A stretch of 37,321 bases of DNA. It comes from an uncultured Collinsella sp. Lineage in GTDB: Bacteria > Actinomycetota > Coriobacteriia > Coriobacteriales > Coriobacteriaceae. Below are positions 30,918 through 37,321 of the stretch, piece by piece (within the stretch, counting starts at the first letter, position 1; each line of letters opens with the position of its first letter). The stretch spans positions 1 to 37,321 of the forward strand of contig CABVDH010000018.1 in assembly GCA_902497065.1 (NCBI GenBank), given 5' to 3'. The notes beneath the pieces were generated by a model. That model had not been told where the DNA came from and ran no database searches. It saw nothing but the letters and a program-made list of their open reading frames with translations. The position numbers were made by a program, and so were the translations under genes.

Positions 30918-31931
30918 ATGCCGTATATGAAAATCAATCACGCGATTCTGCATATCCTGGACTTTGACTCTGCCGTCAACGTTATGAGCCAGCGCGAGCT
31001 CGATATCGAGAGCCGCACCGTGCGTAATTTCGTAACCACGCACCTGCGGCGCGCTCGTACCTCGGCTGATAACAAGCGTGCCACGTTTGCCGAGAACTCC
31101 GCATTCGGCGGCGAGCTCAAGGGCTATTTCTTTGGTGAGCGTGAGTTCGTGGATCTGTCTCAGCAGATTGCGGAGTTCATCTCTTCCGAACTTACCAAGG
31201 CCGAGAAAGCCGAGTCCACTGACGTGCTTGTGGCGGACTTTGATGACGATGAGGATGCCCGCTGGTTTGCCGTGATGCTGCTGGGCTCCAAGCAGGCTTT
31301 TATGCACGAGGTGGGTCGCGAAGAGGGCGAGGTGCGCAACGACATTGCGCGCCACTACGCCATTCTGCCGAATCCCTCGCAAAAGGTGCCGAGCTATGCA
31401 ATCGTGCGTGCAAGCACCATGGAGATCGGCTATGTGGATAAGAAGCGCAAGATTGCCGGCGAGGATCGCATGCTCATTCCCGATGGCCTGCTGCAGTGCG
31501 ACACGGGGGTATCGGGCAAGGAGGTCATCGACACCGTGACGCGTGTGGTCGAGGAAGTCGCCGAGGAGCACGGTGCCAACACGGCTGTAGCACTCGCCAA
31601 GGTTAAGGCTGCTGTTGCCGAGAAAGTTGAGGATGACGAGGAACTGCCCCCTTGGGATATCGTCGATGAGGTCTTTGAGGACGAGCCGGTTATCAAGGAG
31701 AGCGTGCGCGCGGCACTGACTGAGGAGAAGGTGCCTGAGCGTGTGCCCGTGGAGCGCAAGCAGGTCGAACGCGCGGCGGTGCGCAACCACAAGATCCGTA
31801 CCGACACGGGCATCGAGATCAGCTTCCCGGCCGAGATGGGTTCGAACTCTGAGTACATCGAGTTTGTCAACGAGCCCAACGGCCTCATCTCCATCGAGCT
31901 CAAGAACATCGGAAGTATTGAGAATCGATAA
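30918..31931 (+). CDS. Nucleoid-associated protein (NdpA/YejK family, NA37)
   Basis: 337 residues. The N-terminus MKINHAILHILDF is characteristic of the NA37/YejK family, and the protein shows ISSELTKAEKAES, WFAVMLLGSKQAF, YAILPNPSQKVPSYAIV and a C-terminal IRTDTGIEISFPAEMG as in the family. A Glu-rich stretch lies near 225-275. It binds the nucleoid in E. coli; the molecular role is not well known. ATG 30918 is used; ATG 30927 (MKINHA) is equally possible. A TATACT -10-like box lies at 30883-30888. Confidence 0.85.
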   Translation: MPYMKINHAILHILDFDSAVNVMSQRELDIESRTVRNFVTTHLRRARTSADNKRATFAENSAFGGELKGYFFGEREFVDLSQQIAEFISSELTKAEKAESTDVLVADFDDDEDARWFAVMLLGSKQAFMHEVGREEGEVRNDIARHYAILPNPSQKVPSYAIVRASTMEIGYVDKKRKIAGEDRMLIPDGLLQCDTGVSGKEVIDTVTRVVEEVAEEHGANTAVALAKVKAAVAEKVEDDEELPPWDIVDEVFEDEPVIKESVRAALTEEKVPERVPVERKQVERAAVRNHKIRTDTGIEISFPAEMGSNSEYIEFVNEPNGLISIELKNIGSIENR

Positions 31932-31956
31932 ACTGCTCTTGGACGTTGCAAAAAAC

Positions 31957-31991
31957 AAAGGCCGAAGCCTTTTGGGACTTCGGCCTTTTTT
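31957..31991. terminator. Terminator of ndpA
   Basis: An 11-bp stem (31957-31967 with 31978-31988), T6 tail on the + strand and a matching A run on the other side. Confidence 0.85.
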
Positions 31992-32004
31992 GTTTTCGGC
32001 TTGG

Positions 32005-32043
32005 TCGCTGACATTGCGCCGCAGGTTGAGCTCACGTCAGCGA
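32005..32043. repeat. Inverted repeat in the structured gap
   Basis: TCGCTGAC (32005-32012) and GTCAGCGA (32036-32043) pair perfectly across 23 bases, directly next to the larger structured element. Confidence 0.5.
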
Positions 32044-32141
32044 AAACGCCCCTAAGCGAGCAAGGTGACGTGAAAGAGGAGGGAAGCGTACTTCGGTACG
32101 CGACCGACGATTGAACGTCAGATTGCCGCTTAGGGGCGTTT
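32044..32141. ncRNA. Nested stem-loop element with UUCG tetraloop (possible structured RNA or MITE-like repeat)
   Basis: An outer perfect 15-bp stem (32044-32058 with 32127-32141). Inside it, 32060-32063 pairs with 32123-32126 and 32066-32071 with 32115-32120. A purine-rich internal loop holds GAAAGAGGAGGGAA, and the apical hairpin is GCGTAC-TTCG-GTACGC (32086-32101), a cUUCGg tetraloop. It lies between convergent ndpA and dapH and encodes no protein. Strand of action and function are unknown; no Rfam family is recognised. Confidence 0.45.
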
Positions 32142-32154
32142 GCAGCGTCGAGCC

Positions 32155-32182
32155 GTTACGCGGTTTGGCAAAACCGCGTAAC
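32155..32182 (-). terminator. Hairpin after dapH
   Basis: A perfect 12-bp stem (32155-32166 with 32171-32182) with a 4-base loop, 2 bases beyond the dapH stop on the - strand. No T run, so a transcript-end stabiliser or factor-dependent end is possible. Confidence 0.55.
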
Positions 32183-32184
32183 TT

Positions 32185-32904
32185 CTACAGCTGGCGCAGG
32201 CCCTCTTCCAGGCCGGTCTTGCTGTCGGTCTTCTCGTCGCGCATCTTGATGGCGCGGGCGGGGACACCGGCCACGACGGCGCCGGCGGGGACGTCCTCGA
32301 CGCACACGGCGCCGGCGGCAACTACAGCACCCTTGCCCACGTGCACGCCTTCCAGGACCACGGCGTTTGCGCCGATCATGACATCGTCCTCGATGATGAC
32401 GGGCGTGGCGCTGGCGGGCTCCACAACGCCTGCCAGCACGGTGCCGGCGCCGATGTGGCAGTTCTTGCCCACGGTGGCGCGACCGCCCAGCACGGCGCCC
32501 ATATCGATCATGGAACCCTCGCCGATAACGGAGCCGATGTTGATGATGGCGCCCATCATGATGACGGCACGGTCGCCAATCTCGACGCGGTCGCGGATGA
32601 TCGCGCCCGGCTCGATGCGGGCGTTGATGCCCTTAAGGTCGAGCATGGGCACGGCGGAGTTGCGGCAATCGTTTTCAACGTCGTAGTAATCGATGGAATC
32701 GGCGTTGGCGTCCAGGATGGCCTTAAGCTCATCCCAGTCGCCAAAGACGGTCTTGCCACGACGACCGCCGTAGACATGTGCGTCGCCCCAGGCAACCTTC
32801 ATGCCCGGCTTCTCGCGCACGTACAGCTTGACGGGCGTCTTTTTGGGCGCGGTGGCGATGTAGTTGATAATCTCCTGTGCATCCATCTCGGCTGCGTTGC
32901 TCAT
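32185..32904 (-). CDS. dapH: Tetrahydrodipicolinate N-acetyltransferase
   Basis: 239 residues, nearly colinear with B. subtilis DapH (236 residues). An N-terminal alpha/beta part (EIINYIATAPKKTPVKLYV) is followed by a left-handed beta-helix with hexapeptide repeats: NARIEPGAIIRDRVEIG, MMGAIINIGSVIGEG, GGRATVGKNCHIGAG, and the end ELRQL-like GLRQL. It transfers acetyl from acetyl-CoA to tetrahydrodipicolinate, committing the operon to the acetylated DAP route. DapD (succinyl) is less likely since the N-terminal domain is of DapH type. The start follows AAAGGAGA. Intergenic distance to dapB is 39 bases. Confidence 0.92.
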   Translation of the reverse strand: MSNAAEMDAQEIINYIATAPKKTPVKLYVREKPGMKVAWGDAHVYGGRRGKTVFGDWDELKAILDANADSIDYYDVENDCRNSAVPMLDLKGINARIEPGAIIRDRVEIGDRAVIMMGAIINIGSVIGEGSMIDMGAVLGGRATVGKNCHIGAGTVLAGVVEPASATPVIIEDDVMIGANAVVLEGVHVGKGAVVAAGAVCVEDVPAGAVVAGVPARAIKMRDEKTDSKTGLEEGLRQL

Positions 32905-32943
32905 ATGCTGTCTCTCCTTTGAGGGGGTATGGTTGATAACTAG

Positions 32944-33684
32944 TTAGGCGAACATGACCTGGTCGAAGGTGTAGAAGCCGGGGTCGCGGGTGATGAGCTT
33001 TTGGGCTGCTGCCAAGGCGCCGTTGACGAAGATCTGACGGCTCGTGGCGCGGTGGGTGAGCGTGACCTCCTCGTCCTGGCCAAAGAAGCTCACCTCGTGC
33101 ACGCCGGCGACGGTGCCGCCGCGCAGCGAGTGCATACCGATTTCCTTGGGATCGCGTGCTCCGCACATGCCCTCGCGGCCATAGACGGGGTGGTAGCCTG
33201 CCTCGGGCTCGGCTTCGACGACGGCGTCGAGCAGTAGCTTGGCAGTGCCGCTGGGGGCGTCGACCTTTTGGTTGTGGTGCGTCTCGACGATTTCGCAGTC
33301 AAAGCCGGGCAGCTCGCGTGTAGCCTGCGCTACCAGATGGCGCAGGGCTGCGATACCGATGGAGTAATTGCCCGAGTGCATAACGCGGGTGTTCTGGCCC
33401 AGCTCACGCAGGCGGTCCATCTGCTCGGGGGTGTAGCCTGTGGTGCCTGAGACCAACGCCGCGCCCGTGCGCTCGACATAGGCGACGACGGCATCGAAGG
33501 TTACGACGTTCGAGAAGTCGATGATGACGTCGGCCGCCGGTGCGCTCTCGAGCTCGGACAAGTCGAAGCCGATCTGGGCGACGATGTCAAAAACGGGCTG
33601 CCCAGCGGCGTCGACAACGCCCTCGGCGGTAGTTCGGATGAGCGAGCCCATGCGGCCCGTTCCCATAATGACGGTCTTAATCAA
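32944..33684 (-). CDS. dapB: 4-hydroxy-tetrahydrodipicolinate reductase
   Basis: 246 residues. The dinucleotide-binding GTGRMG is at 8-13, and the active-site ETHHNQKVDAPSGTAK near 135-150 is complete with the catalytic His pair and Lys. SGTTGYT near 79 is also conserved. It reduces the DapA product with NAD(P)H. The start is TTG at 33684, lying inside the end of the lysA-dapA frame (8-base overlap), with GGGAG upstream. Starting at a later ATG would delete the first beta strand, so TTG is preferred. Overlap implies translational coupling with dapA. Confidence 0.92.
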   Translation of the reverse strand: MIKTVIMGTGRMGSLIRTTAEGVVDAAGQPVFDIVAQIGFDLSELESAPAADVIIDFSNVVTFDAVVAYVERTGAALVSGTTGYTPEQMDRLRELGQNTRVMHSGNYSIGIAALRHLVAQATRELPGFDCEIVETHHNQKVDAPSGTAKLLLDAVVEAEPEAGYHPVYGREGMCGARDPKEIGMHSLRGGTVAGVHEVSFFGQDEEVTLTHRATSRQIFVNGALAAAQKLITRDPGFYTFDQVMFA

Positions 33685-35986
33685 GCAGACCAGCTCCCTT
33701 CAGAGCATCGGTAAGTGCGGCTCGCGTGTCGTCTGCCATGGGGCACAGCGGCATACGGTAGTTTGCCTCGATCATGCCCATCTGGGCGAGCGCTTCCTTG
33801 ACGGGGATGGGGTTGACCTCGCTAAAGAGGGCGTTGATGAGCGGCTGGCCGGCAATCTGGATATCGCGGGCGCGCGCTACGTCGCCGTCCAGATAAGCGC
33901 GGCACATGTCGTGTACGAGCTGCGGCTGCACGTCGGCCCACACGCTGATGGTGCCCGAAGCGCCCAGGCTCATGAGCGGCACTGTGAGTGCATCCTCGCC
34001 CGAGTACATGCGGAAGTCATCGGACAGCAGGTGGGCGATCTTGGCCGCGTAGGCGACGTTGCCCGAGGCCTCCTTGATGCCCATGATGTTGGGGTGCGCG
34101 GCTAGGCGCTCTACGTTGCGCTCGCTGATACCGCAGCCGCAGCGGCCGGGGATGTTGTACAGGATGCAGGGGATGTCAACGGCATCGGCGACGGTCTTAA
34201 AGTGCTGATAGATACCCTCTTCGTTGGACTTGTTGTAGTAGGGGGTAATGAGCAGCAGGCCGTCGGCTCCCAAGCCCTGGTAAGTAAGCGACTTGGTGAG
34301 CATGGTCTGCGTGGAGTTGGAGCCCGAGCCGGCGATGACGGGGACGCGTCCTGCAACATGCTTGACCACGGCGGCGACGACGGAGTTGTCCTCGTCATCG
34401 GTCATCGTGGCGCTCTCGCCGGTGGTGCCCAGGGTGAGAATGGCGTCGGTGCCATTTTGCAAGTGGAAATCGATAAGGCGCTCGAGCGCGTCAAAGTCGA
34501 CACTGCCGTCCTTTTTAAACGGCGTAACCAGGGCGACGATTGAGCCCTCGAGGTTGCGGATGTCCATGTTCTTCTCCTTCGCCTCCGCGATCTGGATGCG
34601 TTTGTTCCATTGAGCTGCGACTGCCAGGCGCTCGTCTTCGGCGCGACGGCGGGCACTTTCGGCGCGCGACTTGGCCAGCAGCTCTCGGCCGCACGGCAGC
34701 ACGTCGAGCGTGGCAAAGTAATCGCCCGGGCGCTCGGCGCGGCGGATGAGGTTGGCCGCGCCATCGGGGCGCAGCAGGACCTCGGCCGAGCGCAGCCGTC
34801 CGTTGTAGTTGTAGCCCATGGAGTAGCCATGCGCACCGGTATCGTGGATTACAAGCAGGTCACCCATGTCGATATGCGGCAGCTTGCGATCGATAGCAAA
34901 CTTGTCGTTGTTCTCGCATAGGTTGCCCGTGATGTCATAGGTGTTCGTGACGGGCGCCGTGGCCTTGTCGGCGCCGCCCGGCTGACCCATCACCGTAATG
35001 TGGTGGTAGGCGCCATACATGGCAGGGCGAATCAAATCGACGGCGCTTGCATCGACACCGATATAGTCCTTGTAGATCTGCTTCTCGTGGATAGCCTTGG
35101 TGACCAGACAGCCGTAGGGGCCCATCATAAAGCGGCCCATCTCAGTGCAGATGGCCACATCGCCCATGCCGGCGGGAACCAGGATCTCGTCGTATGCCGC
35201 GTGTACTCCCTCGCCGATGGCGCGAATGTCGTTGGCCTGCTGCTCGGGCAGGTAGGGGATGCCGACGCCGCCGGACAGATTGATGAAGGCGACGTGTGCG
35301 CCGGTCTCGCGCTCCAGGCGTACGGCAAGCTCAAAGAGGATACGCGCGAGCTCGGGGTAGTAGTCGTTGGTGACGGTGTTGCTGGCAAGGAATGCGTGGA
35401 TGCCAAAGTCCTCGGCGCCCTTGGCTTTGAGCATGCGGAAGGCCTCGAAGAGCTGCTCGGTGGTCATGCCATATTTGGAGTCGCCTGGGTTGTCCATGAT
35501 GCCGTTGGAGAGCTGGAACAGGCCGCCTGGATTAAAGCGGCAGCCGACCGTTTTGGGGATGGGTCCCGCAACACGCTCAAAGAACTCGATGTGGCTGATG
35601 TCGTCAAAGTTGACGATGGCACCCAGCTTGTCGGCGAGCTCAAAGTCGGCAGCCGGCGTATCGTTGGACGAGAACATGATGTCGTGTCCCGTGATACCCA
35701 GCGAGCGGGCGATCATGAGCTCGGTATAGCTCGAGCAGTCGCAGCCGCAGCCGTATTCGTTGAGAATGGAGATGAGCGCCGGGTTGGGGTTGGCCTTGAC
35801 GGCAAAGTATTCCTTAAAGCCCGGGTTCCATGCAAAGGCGTCGCGCACTTCTTGCATGTTGCGGCGGATGCCCGCCTCGTCGTATAGATGAAACGGCGTG
35901 GGGAACTGCTCGACGATATGCTCGAGTGTCTCCTTGTCCACAAACGGCTGCTTGGCCGCATATGCCTCGTTGGGGGTCAATACCAT
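33677..35986 (-). CDS. LysA-DapA fusion: diaminopimelate decarboxylase plus dihydrodipicolinate synthase
   Basis: A single open frame of 769 residues. Residues 1-440 are LysA: PLP lysine K64 in FAVKANPN, LSGGVGIPY, EMGRFMMG, CENNDKF (catalytic Cys) and GAHGYSMGYNYNG. About 30 charged residues (AKSRAESARRRAEDERL...) link to a complete DapA at 474-769: GTTGES (520-525), YNIPGR (Tyr 610) and the Schiff-base lysine at 638 in GIKEASGN. The DapA part has its own ATG (34567) with AAGGAGAA, so a free DapA could also be made. The two enzymes are the first and last steps of the lysine branch. The frame is preceded by a lysine riboswitch. Confidence 0.88.
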   Translation of the reverse strand: MVLTPNEAYAAKQPFVDKETLEHIVEQFPTPFHLYDEAGIRRNMQEVRDAFAWNPGFKEYFAVKANPNPALISILNEYGCGCDCSSYTELMIARSLGITGHDIMFSSNDTPAADFELADKLGAIVNFDDISHIEFFERVAGPIPKTVGCRFNPGGLFQLSNGIMDNPGDSKYGMTTEQLFEAFRMLKAKGAEDFGIHAFLASNTVTNDYYPELARILFELAVRLERETGAHVAFINLSGGVGIPYLPEQQANDIRAIGEGVHAAYDEILVPAGMGDVAICTEMGRFMMGPYGCLVTKAIHEKQIYKDYIGVDASAVDLIRPAMYGAYHHITVMGQPGGADKATAPVTNTYDITGNLCENNDKFAIDRKLPHIDMGDLLVIHDTGAHGYSMGYNYNGRLRSAEVLLRPDGAANLIRRAERPGDYFATLDVLPCGRELLAKSRAESARRRAEDERLAVAAQWNKRIQIAEAKEKNMDIRNLEGSIVALVTPFKKDGSVDFDALERLIDFHLQNGTDAILTLGTTGESATMTDDEDNSVVAAVVKHVAGRVPVIAGSGSNSTQTMLTKSLTYQGLGADGLLLITPYYNKSNEEGIYQHFKTVADAVDIPCILYNIPGRCGCGISERNVERLAAHPNIMGIKEASGNVAYAAKIAHLLSDDFRMYSGEDALTVPLMSLGASGTISVWADVQPQLVHDMCRAYLDGDVARARDIQIAGQPLINALFSEVNPIPVKEALAQMGMIEANYRMPLCPMADDTRAALTDALKGAGLLD

Positions 35987-36057
35987 GTCCCGTAAACCTC
36001 GCTATCCAGACGGCGCCATCTGCGCATCGAATCCGCATAGCGTGGACCCAATGTCCG

Positions 36058-36214
36058 GATAGCGCTCCCGCATTGCTGCAGACAGTCCTGTGGGTGTTTC
36101 CCACAGGCCCACCAGGTTGTTCGTGCCCGAAAAACCCAGTTCGGCGGGTTTCGCCTCCCCACGGGGTCAAAGCCTGCCGGCTCGCCCGCGGCTCTTCGTG
36201 CCCGCGCCTCTATC
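36058..36214 (-). promoter_or_regulatory. Lysine riboswitch (L box)
   Basis: Read on the - strand, the leader begins GATAGAGGCGCGG, continues with AAGAG, then GGGGAGGCGAAACCCGCCGAAC, a CTGTGGG/CCCACAG arm, GGACTGTC, and closes GGGAGCGCTATC. These are the core blocks of the L-box aptamer (compare the B. subtilis lysC leader). P1 is GATAG with CTATC. Downstream, GGATAGCG (36007-36000), next to the ribosome site of lysA, can pair with the P1 3' strand CGCTATCC or with a nearby CGCTAT, and there is no T run. Control of translation is therefore likely. It would shut off lysA-dapA-dapB-dapH at high lysine. Confidence 0.82.
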
Positions 36215-36242
36215 AAGTGGTAAAGACCCTATCACGTTGCAC

Positions 36243-36271
36243 TTTACCAAACAAGAGTATTCGTATATAAC
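36243..36271 (+). promoter_or_regulatory. Possible promoter of the M20 peptidase gene
   Basis: TTTACC (36243-36248), 17-base spacer, TATAAC (36266-36271), in the divergent gap between the riboswitch and the deacetylase gene. A GGTAAAG/CTTTACC inverted repeat overlaps its -35 box. The - strand promoter must share this gap, but its boxes are unclear. Confidence 0.4.
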
Positions 36272-36364
36272 GTTTAAAAAATGCAGGGATATGCTGGAAA
36301 CATGTGCGCCACAATCCTGTATCACAATAAGTTGCAACAGATCTGCCTCACGAAGGGATCCTCT

Positions 36365-37321
36365 ATGACCGAGCTCCAAGAACTCCGTCGCTATCGCCGC
36401 GATCTCCATCGCATTCCGGAGCTCGATTTCGATCTTCCGCAAACCATTGCCTATATCGAGGGCGTGCTGGCACCGCTCGCTTGCGAGGTGACCCATCCGT
36501 GCCCCAGCTGCGTCTGTGCTTTCTTCGACGCCGGTGTTGATGCCGCGCATGCCACGGCGATTCGCGCCGATATGGATGCGCTGCCCATCGCGGAGGCGAC
36601 GGGAGCGGCCTTTGCCTCAACCCATCCCGGCAAGATGCACGCTTGCGGACATGACGGACACATGGCCATGGCGCTTGCCGCCGCGACGTATGTTGACCGT
36701 ACGATTCGCGAACAGCCGGGCGCCATTAGGCGCAACGTTCTCTTTGTGTTCCAGCCGGCCGAGGAAACGACCGGTGGTGCCAAGACGGTATGCGAGAGTG
36801 GTGTGTTCGAGCGCTATGGGGCCGACCGCATTTTTGGCTTTCATGTGTGGCCCGATCTGCCCGCCGGCACGTTGGCGAGCTGCCCCGGTCCGCTGCTGGC
36901 GCGCTCAAGCGAGACGCACATTCATATCCATGGAACGAGTATCCATATCGCCAAGACCTACGGCGTTCCAGTCGAGGAATCGCGCGATGCCGCGTTGGCG
37001 GCAGCGAAGTTTTTGGTTACCGAGCGCGAGCTGATGGATGAGCTGGGTGCCGATGAGCCCTGCATTGGCAAGTTCGGCCTGCTGCAGGCAGGCACCGTCT
37101 GCAATGCGGTGGCGGGGGAGGCCCATGTGGCCGGCAGCTTGCGTGTGTTTACGGACGGCATGTTCGACCGTGCACGCGAGGGTGTGCGCCGCGTGCTTGA
37201 TGGGGCGTGCGCTGCAACGGGCTGCACGTACGATCTCGACTTTGCCGAGGGCTATCCGCCGGTCGACAACGACCCCGAGTTGTTTGCTCGAATCGCGCCT
37301 GCTCTGCCCGAGTTACGGCTC
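36365..37321 (+). CDS. M20-family amidohydrolase, probable N-acetyl-diaminopimelate deacetylase (partial, runs off the window)
   Basis: 319 residues are visible, the C-terminus is missing. Motifs of the M20D group (YkuR/DapL deacetylase, hippurate hydrolase) are clear: RADMDALPI near 67-75, MHACGHDGHMAMAL near 96-109 and FQPAEETTGGA near 125 with the metal-binding Glu pair. The dimerisation segment has HGTSIHIAKTYGV where GxGGHAA is usual. Divergence from a lysA-dapA-dapB-dapH operon and the presence of DapH make N-acetyl-LL-DAP deacetylase the best assignment. IAA-amino acid or hippurate hydrolase cannot be excluded. The start follows GAAGGGA. Confidence 0.8.
   Translation, partial: MTELQELRRYRRDLHRIPELDFDLPQTIAYIEGVLAPLACEVTHPCPSCVCAFFDAGVDAAHATAIRADMDALPIAEATGAAFASTHPGKMHACGHDGHMAMALAAATYVDRTIREQPGAIRRNVLFVFQPAEETTGGAKTVCESGVFERYGADRIFGFHVWPDLPAGTLASCPGPLLARSSETHIHIHGTSIHIAKTYGVPVEESRDAALAAAKFLVTERELMDELGADEPCIGKFGLLQAGTVCNAVAGEAHVAGSLRVFTDGMFDRAREGVRRVLDGACAATGCTYDLDFAEGYPPVDNDPELFARIAPALPELRL

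Noticed and set aside
32185..32904. Assignment as succinyl-type DapD
   Set aside because: Sequence is nearly colinear with B. subtilis DapH, and an M20D deacetylase rather than a DapE-type enzyme lies next to the operon.
35000..35887. 295-codon + strand frame opposite lysA
   Set aside because: Shadow of the LysA coding sequence; no ribosome site and no known motifs.
1..37321. CRISPR arrays, tRNA/rRNA genes, transposases, integrases
   Set aside because: None seen on either strand. The only dispersed repeats noticed are the two 32-nt palindromes.

Overview
The window looks like a chromosomal piece of a gut coriobacterium, most likely Collinsella. The host-like genes are GC-rich, strong AGGAGG-type ribosome sites are common, and the gene families fit that group (fructoselysine-type catabolism, EttA, NdpA, an acetylase-type diaminopimelate/lysine operon behind a lysine riboswitch). 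No rRNA, tRNA, CRISPR array or transposase gene was found. The genus call is an inference from gene content and style, not from a marker gene.

Region 1 (1-11610) is one large catabolic locus: a GntR/HutC regulator, then a promoter with a perfect operator-like palindrome, then ten genes on the + strand. Three match the E. coli Frl proteins for Amadori products: FrlC-like epimerase, FrlB-like SIS-domain deglycase (E211/H227 with the family spacing) and FrlD-like kinase. Around them are a YfcC-type transporter in place of the E. coli permease, a second FrlD-like kinase behind a hairpin, two amidohydrolase-fold proteins that have lost canonical metal ligands, a YjbQ/UPF0047 protein, a BtpA/SgcQ-like TIM barrel and an FGGY kinase. 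The likely job is uptake and phosphorylation-dependent splitting of glycated amines, with an undescribed downstream module.

Region 2 (11690-16335) is housekeeping-like: tcdA-tatD on the - strand, an SdpR/SdpI-type autoregulated pair, and ettA with a structured leader.

Region 3 (16336-25100) is accessory. Two AT-rich patches flank two GC-rich - strand genes. The first patch (16577-18074) encodes a Tat-exported papain-like protein and an overlapping lipoprotein. The GC-rich genes encode a LOTUS-like low-complexity protein and a membrane protein with a Ser/Thr-rich tail. The second patch (20703-24917) encodes a small unknown protein, DUF2087, an MFS transporter, a B12-binding-type radical SAM protein split by a frame change, and a 36-codon peptide gene followed by a strong terminator. 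This last group is a good candidate for an undescribed RiPP (modified peptide) cluster.

Region 4 (25106-31991) holds nadE, a class I aminotransferase, ldh, a DUF2974 hydrolase flanked by two copies of a 32-nt palindromic repeat, and ndpA. Between ndpA and dapH lies a highly structured, non-coding 180-nt stretch.

Region 5 (32185-37321) is lysine/diaminopimelate synthesis: a lysine riboswitch, an in-frame lysA-dapA fusion, dapB (TTG start overlapping dapA) and dapH on the - strand, with a divergent M20 deacetylase running off the window. With the aminotransferase of region 4 this could complete the N-acetyl DAP pathway.
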